Assembly (NCBI RefSeq): GCF_013302895.1
Contig: NZ_VJOK01000001.1
Coordinates: 261,566-325,565 of the forward strand
Direction: 5' to 3'
DNA length: 64,000 bases
Source: Streptomyces albus subsp. chlorinus
Lineage (GTDB): Bacteria; Actinomycetota; Actinomycetes; Streptomycetales; Streptomycetaceae
In this document: in pieces, positions 25,222-33,820 of the stretch
Layout: every line of letters starts with the position of its first letter
Position numbering within the stretch: position 1 is the stretch's first letter
Position numbers and translations under genes: made by a program
Notes under the pieces: generated by a model
Seen by the model: only the letters and a program-made list of their open reading frames with translations
The model's database searches: none
What the model was told of the DNA's origin: nothing

Positions 25222-25938
25222 ATGAACGATCGCACAGCACTGGTGACCGGTGCCAACAAAGGCATCGGCAAGCAGATCGCCCGCCTGCTCGCCGCCGAGG
25301 GTTTCCGCGTGTACGTGGGCTCCCGCGACGCCGGCCGCGGGCGGCAGGCCGCCGAGGAGATCGGCGACGCCGCGCGTCCGCTGGTTCTCGATGTGACCGA
25401 CCCGGACAGCATCGCCGCGGCAGCCGACCAGGTGGACCGCCTGGACGTGCTGGTCAACAACGCGGGCGTCTCGCCCTCGCTCGCGCCGCCGACCGAAACG
25501 AGCACGGATGTCCTGCGGCGCACCTACGAGACCAACGTTTTCGGCGTCGTCGCGGTGACCAACGCCTTCCTGCCCGCCCTGCGCCGCTCACCGCGTCCCC
25601 GCGTCGTCAACGTGTCCAGCGGCACCGGATCACTGACCTGGAGCACGAGCCCGAACCCGCAGTTCGCCCCCGGCAGCGGGGGCGCGGCCGCCTACCGGTC
25701 GTCGAAGGCGGCCCTCAACGCCCTCACCGTTCTGTACGCCCAGACGCTGGCCGAGGAAGGGTTCAAGATCAACGCACTCGCTCCCGGCATGCGGGCCACC
25801 GGCCTCAACTCCTTGGCGGCCGAGGCCGGCGGGGACCCGGCGGAGGCCGCACGGGGAGCCGTACGGCTTGCGCTCCTGCCGGACGACGGACCGTCCGGCT
25901 CCTTCTTCTCCTGGGACGGGACGTCCGTGCCGTGGTGA
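25222..25938 (+). CDS. SDR family oxidoreductase
   Basis: 238 residues. TGANKGIG at ~9-16 (the variant seen in carbonyl reductase-like SDRs), NNAGVSPS at ~76-83, catalytic Ser in VVNVSSGTGS, and YRSSKAAL giving the Tyr-Lys pair. It should be an NADP-dependent carbonyl reductase; the substrate is unknown. It faces the XRE regulator and is followed directly by a GC hairpin, so it is monocistronic. Confidence 0.92.
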   Translation: MNDRTALVTGANKGIGKQIARLLAAEGFRVYVGSRDAGRGRQAAEEIGDAARPLVLDVTDPDSIAAAADQVDRLDVLVNNAGVSPSLAPPTETSTDVLRRTYETNVFGVVAVTNAFLPALRRSPRPRVVNVSSGTGSLTWSTSPNPQFAPGSGGAAAYRSSKAALNALTVLYAQTLAEEGFKINALAPGMRATGLNSLAAEAGGDPAEAARGAVRLALLPDDGPSGSFFSWDGTSVPW

Positions 25939-25942
25939 GGGA

Positions 25943-25976
25943 CGGCCCCTCGCGCACGGACAGGGCGCAGGGGCCG
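25943..25976 (+). terminator. terminator after the SDR gene
   Basis: Perfect 8-bp arms CGGCCCCT and AGGGGCCG around an 18-base loop start five bases after the stop codon. Confidence 0.5.
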
Positions 25977-26076
25977 CTCACGGCATGGAGCGCCGGGGCG
26001 GGTGCGGTGCCGTGATCACCGGGGGCCTCCGGCGGCACGACGCCGTGACCGGCGCGCCGGCCGCCGGAGCGTCCCT

Positions 26077-26129
26077 TCCGTCCGCTTCCCCTCAGGCCGG
26101 AGCTTTCTGTCCGTCCGCTTCCCCTCAGG
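26077..26129. repeat. 20-base direct repeat
   Basis: The same 20-mer, beginning TCCGTCCGCTTCCCCT, occurs at 26077-26096 and 26110-26129, a 33-base period. Upstream bases are also partly alike. It lies just downstream of the minus-strand AhpD-like gene. Confidence 0.7.
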
Positions 26130-26141
26130 TGGCTCGCGAGG

Positions 26142-26615
26142 TCACCCGAACTGGCCGGGCTGGTAGTCGCCCGCGGGCGTCTGGAGCATGACGTTCCCGC
26201 GGTTGAAGGCGTTGATGACCGCGACGACGCCGACCAGAGCGGCGAGCTGCTCCTCGTCGTAGTGCTTGGCGGCGTTCGCCCAGACCTCGTCCGGGACGCC
26301 ACCGGCCGCGTCGGCGATACGGGTGGCCTCCTCCGCCAGCTCCAGCGCCGCACGCTCGGCCTCGGTGAACACCGTGGCCTCCCGCCAGGTCGCGACCAGG
26401 TTGAGGCGCTCCGCCGACTCACCAGCGTGCACGGCGTCCTTGAAGTGCATGTCGGCGCAGAAGGCGCAGCCGTTGATCTGGCTGGCGCGGAGCTTCACCA
26501 ACTCCTGCGTCGAGGCGGGCAGGCCGCAGTCCTCGAGCACCTTGCCCGCGGCGATGAGGTGCTTGAAGACCTTGCCGAGGACCGGGCTGGTGAAGGGGTT
26601 CAGACGGGCTTCCAT
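26142..26615 (-). CDS. carboxymuconolactone decarboxylase/AhpD-like protein
   Basis: 157 residues from ATG 26615. The all-helical CMD/AhpD core has the redox pair Cys50-x-x-Cys53 followed by His57 (NGCAFCADMHFKDA), then AVINAFNRGNVM near the C-terminus. Such proteins act as thiol peroxidases or disulfide reductases against organic peroxides. No alkyl hydroperoxide reductase partner is next to it. An upstream extension is open but looks non-coding. Confidence 0.9.
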   Translation of the reverse strand: MEARLNPFTSPVLGKVFKHLIAAGKVLEDCGLPASTQELVKLRASQINGCAFCADMHFKDAVHAGESAERLNLVATWREATVFTEAERAALELAEEATRIADAAGGVPDEVWANAAKHYDEEQLAALVGVVAVINAFNRGNVMLQTPAGDYQPGQFG

Positions 26616-26785
26616 GAGGCGCTCCCTCGTGTTGTCCGGTGGTTTCACCCCTACGACGGAACAGCCCCGGCCGGTTGTGACATGAAGCAGTATGACGTGC
26701 GTCTCCACCGCCGAACCCGCGTCTCCACCGCTGCGGCCTTCCGCGCACGGAACGGGCAAGGCCGAGCGACATGGTGAGATCTGGC

Positions 26786-26899
26786 ATGACGAACGACCAG
26801 CTCACGATCACGCATCCGGCCGCCCTCCACGGCCCGGCGCCGTTCGGCCGCGGCCACCCGGTGCTGCCCGAGGTGGACGCGGTGGCGGCACGGCCGTAG
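26786..26899 (+). CDS. possible small protein or gene remnant
   Basis: 37 residues from ATG 26786 (TNDQLTITHPAALHGPAPF ... EVDAVAARP). Codon use looks like coding sequence, but length and lack of a clear ribosome site leave it doubtful. It may be the start of a longer gene lost by deletion. The rest of the 26616-26964 gap shows no other gene. Confidence 0.3.
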   Translation: MTNDQLTITHPAALHGPAPFGRGHPVLPEVDAVAARP

Positions 26900-26964
26900 C
26901 GGGACGCTGTCGCGGCGACCACGCTGGTAGTTTCCCCCGAGAACACTGATGGCTGGGAGGGAAC

Positions 26965-27765
26965 ATGACGACGGCGGACGCGGTGCCCCTGGTCTTCGTC
27001 CACGGAACGCGCTTCAGCGCGGGGCAGTGGAGCACGCAACTCGCCGCGCTGGGGGACGAGTTCCCGGTGACCGCCATCGACCTGCCCGGTCACGGGCGGC
27101 GCTCGGCGCAACGCTGGAGCCTCGACGCCGCGACGGACGTCATCGCATCAGCGGTGGACTCGCTCGGCCGTGGCCCCGCCCTCGTCGTCGGGCACTCCCT
27201 CGGTGGGTACGTGTCGCTGGACTTCGCACGGCGCCGTCCGGAACTCCTGCGCGGGCTGGTCCTCGCCGGGGCGAGCGCCTCGACGCGGGGCCTGTGGGCA
27301 GCGCCGTACCGGTGGATCGCCGGGCAGGTGCCCCGCATACCCGCGGACCGGCTGGCCCGGTGGAACGACCGGCTGCTGCGGCGGCTCTACCCGCCGCACG
27401 TGGTGGAGGCGACCATCCGCTCCGGCTACGCCTTCCACACCCTCCCGGCGGCCTGGAAAGACGTACTGGGCGCCTTCGACGCGCGGGCGATGCGCCATGT
27501 CAAGGCACCGGTGCTGATCCTGAACGGTGAGAAGGACACGCTCTTCCGCGCGAACGAGGCGGACTTCGCACGCGCCCACCCCCGGGCGCGGATCGAACTC
27601 ATCCCCCGCGCGCGCCACCTCGCCAACTTCGACGATCCAGCCGCCTTCAGTGACGCTGTCCGCCGCTTCGCCCGCCACCTCCCCGCTGCCGCAGCCGCAC
27701 CGGAACCGGAGCGCCCCGAGGGCATGGGCGAGGCCCCGGCCAGTGCCGCGCCGACGCCCGGCTGA
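26965..27765 (+). CDS. alpha/beta hydrolase
   Basis: 266 residues. Oxyanion-region HGTR (13-16) follows VFVH, the nucleophile elbow is GHSLGG with Ser78, the acid is in LNGEKDTLF (~Asp190), and the His is in RARHLANFDD (~214). Typical of esterases and lactonases of the epoxide-hydrolase-like family; the substrate is unknown. The last ~30 residues are Pro/Ala/Glu-rich and disordered. A bulged GC hairpin follows the stop immediately. Confidence 0.92.
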   Translation: MTTADAVPLVFVHGTRFSAGQWSTQLAALGDEFPVTAIDLPGHGRRSAQRWSLDAATDVIASAVDSLGRGPALVVGHSLGGYVSLDFARRRPELLRGLVLAGASASTRGLWAAPYRWIAGQVPRIPADRLARWNDRLLRRLYPPHVVEATIRSGYAFHTLPAAWKDVLGAFDARAMRHVKAPVLILNGEKDTLFRANEADFARAHPRARIELIPRARHLANFDDPAAFSDAVRRFARHLPAAAAAPEPERPEGMGEAPASAAPTPG

Positions 27766-27766
27766 G

Positions 27767-27794
27767 CCCCGCCCCGGGCACACCGGGAGCGGGG
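27767..27794. terminator. hairpin after alpha/beta hydrolase
   Basis: An 11-bp GC stem (left arm CCCCGCCCCGG) with one bulged A and a five-base loop GCACA begins right after the stop. The convergent HxlR gene ends at 27954, so it may serve both. Confidence 0.65.
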
Positions 27795-27953
27795 GTCACC
27801 GCAAGCGCGGCGGCACGCCGAGTTCCGACGGGGTGAGCCGGAGCATGCGAACGCGGCGACAGAGGTGGCGAGTCGCTCCCGAAACGGCGACAGCAGCCAT
27901 GGGAAAGGCCCGGCCCGCGCCGAACGTCTCCACCACTGACGCCTCGGCGTACC

Positions 27954-28433
27954 TCACGACCGCCGACAACGCGAGGGCCGGCCACGCTCGCGCGTACCCC
28001 CGTCCGCGGGCGCGGGAGCGGGCGCGGACGCGGCCGAGGCACGGTCGGAGAGCGGGGCCGCGGCCGGAGCCGACTCCGAGGTGGATGCCGGCCCCGGTGC
28101 CGACCGGCGCAGGTCCCGGTACCAGCGCCCCCACGCGTCCAGTTGCCAGACGATGTCCTCCAGGGTGCGGCCCGTCCGCGTCAGGGAGTACTCGACCTTG
28201 GGCGGGACCTGCGCGTACACGGTTCTCAGGACGATGCCGTCCGCTTCCAGTTCGCGCAGTTGCCGCGTCAGCATCCGCTGGGTGACGCCGGGGAGCGCCC
28301 GCCGCAGCTCTCCGAAACGCATCGGGCCGTCCAGCAGGTACTTCACCACCGACAGCTTCCACTTGCCGCCGAAGACGCTCGTTGCCGCTTCGAGGGCGCA
28401 GTCCTCCGGCAGCTGCTCGATGTTTTCCCGCAT
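27954..28433 (-). CDS. HxlR-family regulator
   Basis: 159 residues. HxlR winged helix: a conserved Cys at 13 (EDCALEAATSVFGGKWKLSV), FGELRRALPGVTQRMLTRQLRELE as the recognition region, and YSLTRTGRTLEDIV in the wing. The last ~45 residues are Ala/Pro-rich and disordered. The single Cys may be redox-sensitive as in related proteins. It faces the MFS exporter at 28529, with GTATAC and GTAC half-sites in the gap, so it most likely regulates that gene. Confidence 0.92.
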   Translation of the reverse strand: MRENIEQLPEDCALEAATSVFGGKWKLSVVKYLLDGPMRFGELRRALPGVTQRMLTRQLRELEADGIVLRTVYAQVPPKVEYSLTRTGRTLEDIVWQLDAWGRWYRDLRRSAPGPASTSESAPAAAPLSDRASAASAPAPAPADGGTRERGRPSRCRRS

Positions 28434-28528
28434 GCCCGCCTCTCACCTGCGAGGGTATACAGAGTGGTACTACAGCACAGAAAAGACCGTACTGGGCCGG
28501 CGGAGCCGTAGTCACTAGCTTCGGCTCC

Positions 28529-30139
28529 ATGAACATCCGGCCGGGACCCGGCTCCCCCTGCTCCCCGCCCCACCTCACCGAGGCCCACTGCCCCTCCCCC
28601 GCCGGGGCCGTCGGGACCGCCGGGACGGCCCGGCCCCCAGGATCTGCCACCGCGCCGGTACGCCGATGGGCCGTGCTCGCCGTGCTCTGCACGGGCCTCT
28701 TCCTGGCGGGCATCGACCTGACCGTGCTGCACGTCGCCGTGCCCGCCCTGAGCCGGGATCTGCTGCCGACCAGTGCCGGCCTGCTGTGGATCGCGGACGT
28801 CTATCCGCTCGCTGTGGCCGCCCTCCTCATCACCTGCGGCACGCTCGGCGACCGGCTCGGGCGCAGGCGCATGGTGCTCGGCGGGTTCGCTGTCTTCGGG
28901 GCCGCCTCGGCGGCTGCCGCGTTCTCGGGCACACCGGCCCAGCTGATCGCCGCCCGGGCGGTGCAGGGGGCCGGAGCGGCGATGTTCATGGCGTCGACGG
29001 TCGCCCTCATCAGGGAGGTGTTCACAAACCGCCGTGAACGCGCTGTCGCACTCGGCCTGTGGACCTCCGCGAGCGGCGTGGGGGCCGCGCTCGGCCCCGT
29101 GCTGGGCGGCCTCCTCGTGGACCGCGGACGGTGGGGCGCGGTCTTCCTCGTCAACCTGCCCGTGGTGCTGGCCGCGCTGGCCGCCGGAGCATGGCTGCTC
29201 CCCGCGTCCCGCGACCCCGCTCCCAAGCGCTGGGACGCCCCAAGTGCCGTGATGTCGGCGGCGGGGCTGGCCACCCTCGTCTACGGGGCGAAGCGTGCGG
29301 CCGACCGGATGGCTGTCGACATGGCCTCCCTCTCCGCGCTGGCCTGCGGCCTTCTGCTGTTGGCGCTCTTCGTCCACCGCCAGCGCATCCTCCGGGAGCC
29401 GCTCCTCGACCTGTCCCTGTTCGCGGACCCCCGGTTCTCGGTCGCCACGGTGGCAGCGCTGGTGTGCTTCGGCTGCTACGCCACCCTCCTCTTCCTCGTC
29501 ACCCAGCAGTCGCAGCTCGTGAACGGGCGCTCGGCACTGGGCACCGGAGTGCTGCTGCTGCCCTTCGCCGTCGCCGGTGCCCTCGGTGCCGCCCTCGCGC
29601 CGTGGCCCGCCGCGCGCTGGGGACCTCGCTGGGTGGTCACCGCCGCCCTCGGATGTTTCGGGACGGCCTTCTGCGGGCTGGCCCTGACCCATGCCGACGG
29701 CGCCGGCCCCGGGACAGGGACCCTTGTCGCGCTGCTGGTCCTCGCGGGCTTCGGTGCCGGGGTGGTCATGACGCTCGGCGCCGACGCCATCACCTCCGCG
29801 GCCCCGGCCGGACGGGCCGGCGAGGCCGGAGCGATACAGGAGACCTCCTTCGAACTGGGCTCGGGCCTGGGCATCGCCGTGTTCGGCACCGTGCTGACGC
29901 TGGTCTACCGTGCTCAGCTGAAGCCGCCCGGGGAGCTTCCGGCCGCCACGGACGCGCGGGCGCGGCATTCCCTGGCCGCCGCGCTGGCGGAGGCCAGGGG
30001 CGCGGGCCCGCACGGAGCACCGTTGAGGGAAGCCGCCCAGCACGCCTACACCCAGGGTTTCGCCGCTGTCGGCGCTGTCGCGGCGGCGGTGCTGGCGGGC
30101 ACCGCCGCACTGGCAGCCGTACAGCTGCGACGGCGATGA
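28529..30139 (+). CDS. MFS drug exporter, DHA2 (EmrB/QacA) type
   Basis: 536 residues, about fourteen transmembrane segments after a ~45-residue Pro-rich N-terminus. Motifs: GTLGDRLGRRRMVL (loop 2-3), ARAVQGAGAAMFMAST (helix 4), and WTSASGVGAALGPVLGGLL (motif C of antiporters). Proton-driven export of cationic or lipophilic compounds is expected. It is divergent from the HxlR gene, a common arrangement for inducible efflux. Confidence 0.92.
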   Translation: MNIRPGPGSPCSPPHLTEAHCPSPAGAVGTAGTARPPGSATAPVRRWAVLAVLCTGLFLAGIDLTVLHVAVPALSRDLLPTSAGLLWIADVYPLAVAALLITCGTLGDRLGRRRMVLGGFAVFGAASAAAAFSGTPAQLIAARAVQGAGAAMFMASTVALIREVFTNRRERAVALGLWTSASGVGAALGPVLGGLLVDRGRWGAVFLVNLPVVLAALAAGAWLLPASRDPAPKRWDAPSAVMSAAGLATLVYGAKRAADRMAVDMASLSALACGLLLLALFVHRQRILREPLLDLSLFADPRFSVATVAALVCFGCYATLLFLVTQQSQLVNGRSALGTGVLLLPFAVAGALGAALAPWPAARWGPRWVVTAALGCFGTAFCGLALTHADGAGPGTGTLVALLVLAGFGAGVVMTLGADAITSAAPAGRAGEAGAIQETSFELGSGLGIAVFGTVLTLVYRAQLKPPGELPAATDARARHSLAAALAEARGAGPHGAPLREAAQHAYTQGFAAVGAVAAAVLAGTAALAAVQLRRR

Positions 30140-30401
30140 CGCGCACCGCTCCGGCCGACCCGGACGGCCGCACCGCACGCCCGGCACCCCGCACCCGGCA
30201 TCCGCGTCCGGCGTGCCCGGGGTGAAGTTCATCGGGCGTCCGTCCCGTCGTCCCACGGGCGCCAGTGGCCGGGCGCGCGACCATCTCTCTTCCCCGGAGG
30301 CACCACTGCGCGAACCGGTCAGGAATGAAGAAGCGGCACGCTCGCAGCCGCCGTAGCGTGACTTTCATGCGTACCACCACCTGCACACACGGGAGCACGG
30401 C

Positions 30402-30815
30402 ATGAAAGCGCACATCAGCTCGGTCCTCCTCGGCGTCCGTGACATGGAACGCTCCAAGCGGTTCTACACAGAGGGCCTCGGCTGGAAGATCCAGCGGGAC
30501 TACGGCGTCTCGGTGTTCTTCGAACCGGACGGCGGCTCACCCGTCGGCTTCTACGCCCGCGAAGGCCTGGCCGAACAGGTGGGGACGAGCCCGGAGGGCA
30601 GCGGTTTCAGCGGACTGGTCCTCACCTACGTGGTCCGCAGCGAGGCGCGGGTCGAGGAGATCATGGCGGAGGCCGAGAACGCCGGCGCGACGATCCTCAA
30701 GCCCGCCGGGACCCTTCCGTGGGGCGGCTACGGCGGCTCCTTCGCGGACCCGGACGGCTACATCTGGAGCCTCGGTTACAGCGCCCAGGGTGAGGACCAG
30801 CCCTACGCGGAGTAG
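30402..30815 (+). CDS. VOC (glyoxalase-fold) family protein
   Basis: 137 residues with the paired beta-alpha-beta-beta-beta modules of the vicinal-oxygen-chelate fold: VLLGVRDMERSKRFYTEGLGW at the start and GGYGGSFADPDGYIWSLGY at the end. Members include glyoxalase, dioxygenases and antibiotic-binding proteins; the metal ligands are not complete enough to choose. A TAGCGT -10-like element is about 45 bases upstream of ATG 30402. Confidence 0.9.
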   Translation: MKAHISSVLLGVRDMERSKRFYTEGLGWKIQRDYGVSVFFEPDGGSPVGFYAREGLAEQVGTSPEGSGFSGLVLTYVVRSEARVEEIMAEAENAGATILKPAGTLPWGGYGGSFADPDGYIWSLGYSAQGEDQPYAE

Positions 30816-30934
30816 CCTGCCTCGTCCAAGGGAAACAGGCCGCACCACCGATGACCGGAACCGTCCGCCGATGACCGGAACCGTCTGGGTCCGGACGGCA
30901 CCGCAGAAACGGCCACGCCCCGGGAGCCCAGGAA

Positions 30935-31501
30935 ATGAGTGACATCTTTCGGCGATCAGTACGAGAACGGCAGCCTGCTCTGGAGCTGTCCAACACCGGC
31001 ACGGCCGTGCTTCTCGACGTCCTGGCCCTCGCTGCGTGCGAACTGGCCGAGACCGAGTGGGAACGGCGTTTCGCGCTGGTGTGCTGCGACTCCAGGACAG
31101 GCGGCGGCAACGACGGGTTCGACCTCGACGAGTTGCCGTGGGACCGGGAATGGCGGACCCAGCACGACTTCCTGCTGCGCGTGGTCGACGCGGCTTTGTC
31201 GCATCGCGGGTGGGACGTCCTGCCGTACCAGCCGCGCGGAATGCACGGCCATCTGGAGAGGTTCCGCGAACTGGTCGCCGGCTTCGTACCGGAACCGCCG
31301 CTCTCCGACCCCCTGTATGTGTGGGAGTACGAGCGCACCGAGGCCGACTACCAGCGGTGCGAGGAACACGGGCTCTTCCTCGGGCTCTTCACCCACTGCC
31401 GGCTGTGCCCGGCGACCACGACCGGCAACGCCTCCGGGCCGGACGCGCTCGCCCGCGGCACAGCGAGCGCGTCCGGCCCGGGAACAGCGGGCCCCGGCTG
31501 A
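30935..31501 (+). CDS. hypothetical protein
   Basis: 188 residues, acidic, rich in Leu, Glu and Arg, with WERRFALVCCDSRTGGGNDGFDLDELPWDREW and HLERFRELVAGF. A cluster CEEHGLFLGLFTHCRLC near 143-160 has Cys/His spacing that could bind a metal. The last 25 residues are low complexity. I do not recognise a family. It ends eight bases from the convergent GAPDH gene. Confidence 0.7.
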   Translation: MSDIFRRSVRERQPALELSNTGTAVLLDVLALAACELAETEWERRFALVCCDSRTGGGNDGFDLDELPWDREWRTQHDFLLRVVDAALSHRGWDVLPYQPRGMHGHLERFRELVAGFVPEPPLSDPLYVWEYERTEADYQRCEEHGLFLGLFTHCRLCPATTTGNASGPDALARGTASASGPGTAGPG

Positions 31502-31508
31502 GGGCAGG

Positions 31509-32507
31509 TCAGCGGGTGGCGATGAGTTCGAGCGTGTCGATCACCCGGTTCGAGAAGCCCCACTCGTTGTCGTACCAGGCGACCACCTTCACATGGCGGC
31601 CGTCGACGCGGGTGAGGGCCGAGTCGAAGATGCAGGAGGCCGGGTTGCCGGTGATGTCCGACGACACCAGCGGATCCTCCGAGTACTCGAGGATTCCGGC
31701 GAGCGGCCCCGCCGCCGCGGCGCGGTAGGCCCCGAGCACGTCGTCCCGCCCCACGTCGCGGGAGACGGTGGTGTTCAGCTCGACGATGGACCCCACCGGC
31801 ACCGGCACCCGGATCGAGTCGCCCGACAGTCTGCCGTCGAGCGCGGGCAGGACGAGACCGATCGCCTTGGCGGCGCCCGTCGTGGTCGGCACGATGTTGA
31901 CGGCGGCGGCACGGGCACGGCGGGCGTCGCGGTGCGGGCCGTCCTGGAGGTTCTGCTCCTGGGTGTAGGCGTGCACCGTGGTCATGAACCCGTGCTCGAT
32001 ACCGGCCAGCTCGTGGAGGACCGCGGCCAGCGGGGCGAGCGCGTTGGTGGTGCAGGAGGCGTTCGAGACGATGGTGTGCAGGGCCGGGTCGTACGCCTCG
32101 GTGTTGACGCCGTAGGCGAGGGTGACGTCGGCGCCGTCCGAGGGTGCGCTGACGAGCACCTTTTTCGCCCCGGCGTCGAGGTGGGCGCGGGCGGCCTTGG
32201 CGGACGTGAAGCGTCCGGTCGCCTCCAGCACGACGTCCACACCGAGTTCGGTCCACGGCAGCTGCGCCGGTTCCCGTTCGGCGAGCACCTTGACCCGCCG
32301 TCCGTCGACGACGAGGTGGTCCCCCTCCGCGGTCACCGGGCGTCCGAGCCGCCCTGCCGTCGTGTCGTAGGCCAGGAGCCTCGCCAGGGTGGCGGGCTCG
32401 GAAAGGTCGTTGACGGCGACGACCTCGAGGTCGCTGTCGCGTTCGAGCAGCGCACGCAGCACGTTGCGCCCGATGCGGCCGAAACCGTTGATGGCGATGC
32501 GCGTCAT
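31509..32507 (-). CDS. gap: type I glyceraldehyde-3-phosphate dehydrogenase
   Basis: 332 residues from ATG 32507. NAD-binding INGFGRIGRN at 6-15, catalytic Cys152 in SNASCTTNALAPL, His179 in TTVHAYTQ, and the C-terminal WYDNEWGFSNRV block are all present. It oxidises glyceraldehyde-3-phosphate to 1,3-bisphosphoglycerate in glycolysis. It stands alone, without pgk or tpi, so it is probably a secondary copy rather than the housekeeping gene. A heptamer tandem repeat lies about 115 bases upstream of its start. Confidence 0.95.
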   Translation of the reverse strand: MTRIAINGFGRIGRNVLRALLERDSDLEVVAVNDLSEPATLARLLAYDTTAGRLGRPVTAEGDHLVVDGRRVKVLAEREPAQLPWTELGVDVVLEATGRFTSAKAARAHLDAGAKKVLVSAPSDGADVTLAYGVNTEAYDPALHTIVSNASCTTNALAPLAAVLHELAGIEHGFMTTVHAYTQEQNLQDGPHRDARRARAAAVNIVPTTTGAAKAIGLVLPALDGRLSGDSIRVPVPVGSIVELNTTVSRDVGRDDVLGAYRAAAAGPLAGILEYSEDPLVSSDITGNPASCIFDSALTRVDGRHVKVVAWYDNEWGFSNRVIDTLELIATR

Positions 32508-32620
32508 GGGTGGTGGTGTCCCTTCGTTCCTTGGTTTCCCGAGCCCCGGGCCCACCACCACGATCGCGCTCCGCGTCCGCCGGTGACAGTGGCGTGATCG
32601 CCATAGATCACAAGTATTCC

Positions 32621-32683
32621 GCCACCACCAGCCACCAGCCACCAGCCACCAGCCACCAGCCACCAGCCACCAGCCACCAGCCA
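32621..32683. repeat. 7-bp tandem repeat (GCCACCA)n
   Basis: One GCCACCA plus CCA is followed by seven perfect consecutive GCCACCA units (32631-32679) and a partial. It lies between the start of the GAPDH gene (32507) and the end of the GlxA-type gene (32739), so it falls in the GAPDH upstream region. Copy number is likely to vary by slippage. Confidence 0.9.
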
Positions 32684-32738
32684 GCGTGCCCCGGGTGCCC
32701 CGGGTGCCGAACGCCCTGTTGGACGTACCGCGCCGCGG

Positions 32739-33695
32739 CTACTCGCCCTGGGTGAAGGTGCGCCGGTACTCGCTCGGTGTGACGCCGAGGATGCGCTGGA
32801 AGTGCAGCCGCAGATTGGCGCCGGTGCCCAGACCGACGTCGGCGGCGATCTGCTCGACACTCCGCTCCGAGCGCTCGAGCAGTTCCCGGGCCATGTCGAT
32901 GCGGGCACGCATCACCCACTGCATCGGCGTGTACCCCGTGTCCTCGGCGAACCGCCGCGAGAACGTACGCTCCGAGACGCCCGCGTGACGGGCGAGCCCC
33001 CTGAGGGTGAGCGGCTCACCGAGCCGGTGCAGCGCCCACTCCCGGGTGGCGGCGAACCGCTCACCGAGCGGCTCCGGCACGCTGCGCGGTACGTACTGGG
33101 CCTGGCCGCCGCTGCGGTAGGGGGCCGCGACCAGACGCCGCGCCGCGTGGTTGGAGGCCGCCACGCCCAGGTCACCGCGCAGGATGTGCAGGCACAGGTC
33201 GAGCCCCGAGGCGGCACCGGCCGAGGTCAGCACACTGCCCTCGTCGACGAACAGGACGTTCTCGTCCACGTGGACCCGCGGATGCTTCACCGCCAGGGCC
33301 CGCGTGTAGTGCCAGTGTGTCGTGGCGCGCTTGCCGTCGAGCAGACCCGTGGCCGCGAGCGCGAAGGCGCCCGTGGAGATGGCGGCGAGCCGCGCGCCCC
33401 GGTCATGGGCGGTGACCAACGCGTCGACGACTGCTCGCGGTGGGTCCTCACGGTCGGGGAACCGGTAGCCGGGGAGGAAGACGATGTCGGCCCACGCGAG
33501 CGCGTCCAGGCCGTCGGCGACGTGGTACGACAGGCCGTCCCCGCCGGTCACGAGGCCGGGCGCGGCGCCGCAGACCCGTACCTCGTACGGCATGCTCGCG
33601 CGGGTGCTGAACACCTGCGCGGGGATGCCGACGTCGAGCGGTTTGGCGCCCTCCAGCACGAGGACGGCGACGTGCCGGAGGCGGGAGGTTGTCAT
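32739..33695 (-). CDS. GlxA-type regulator (DJ-1/PfpI plus AraC HTH)
   Basis: 318 residues from ATG 33695. DJ-1/PfpI-like domain at ~7-175 (LVLEGAKPLDVGIPAQVF, AISTGAFALAATGLLDGKRATTHW) and AraC HTH at ~220-315 (LARHAGVSERTFSRRFAEDTG, VEQIAADVGLGTGANLRLHFQ). The elbow position is STGA rather than the CTGA of the copy at 13841, so the usual cysteine is absent. A separate gene from that copy. No divergent partner; downstream on the same strand is GAPDH, with the heptamer repeat between. Confidence 0.92.
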   Translation of the reverse strand: MTTSRLRHVAVLVLEGAKPLDVGIPAQVFSTRASMPYEVRVCGAAPGLVTGGDGLSYHVADGLDALAWADIVFLPGYRFPDREDPPRAVVDALVTAHDRGARLAAISTGAFALAATGLLDGKRATTHWHYTRALAVKHPRVHVDENVLFVDEGSVLTSAGAASGLDLCLHILRGDLGVAASNHAARRLVAAPYRSGGQAQYVPRSVPEPLGERFAATREWALHRLGEPLTLRGLARHAGVSERTFSRRFAEDTGYTPMQWVMRARIDMARELLERSERSVEQIAADVGLGTGANLRLHFQRILGVTPSEYRRTFTQGE

Positions 33696-33780
33696 GGGAG
33701 TCAGATTACGAGGGCCGGGGCACCTCCTGGCCGGCACAGGAGACCTTGCCCTCGCTTCCGGCGGCCCGCCCCAGGGGTTC

Positions 33781-33807
33781 CCGGGCCGGGCCGGGCCGGG
33801 CCGGGCC
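33781..33807. repeat. 5-bp tandem repeat (CCGGG)n
   Basis: Five perfect CCGGG units and a degenerate sixth lie between the stop of the glycosidase (33821) and the start of the GlxA-type gene (33695). It can fold and may help terminate the glycosidase message. Confidence 0.7.
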
Positions 33808-33820
33808 GCCGCAAGCGTGC

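Noticed and set aside
32621..32683. CRISPR-like array
   Set aside because: The units are seven bases and contiguous, with no spacers. It is a simple tandem repeat.
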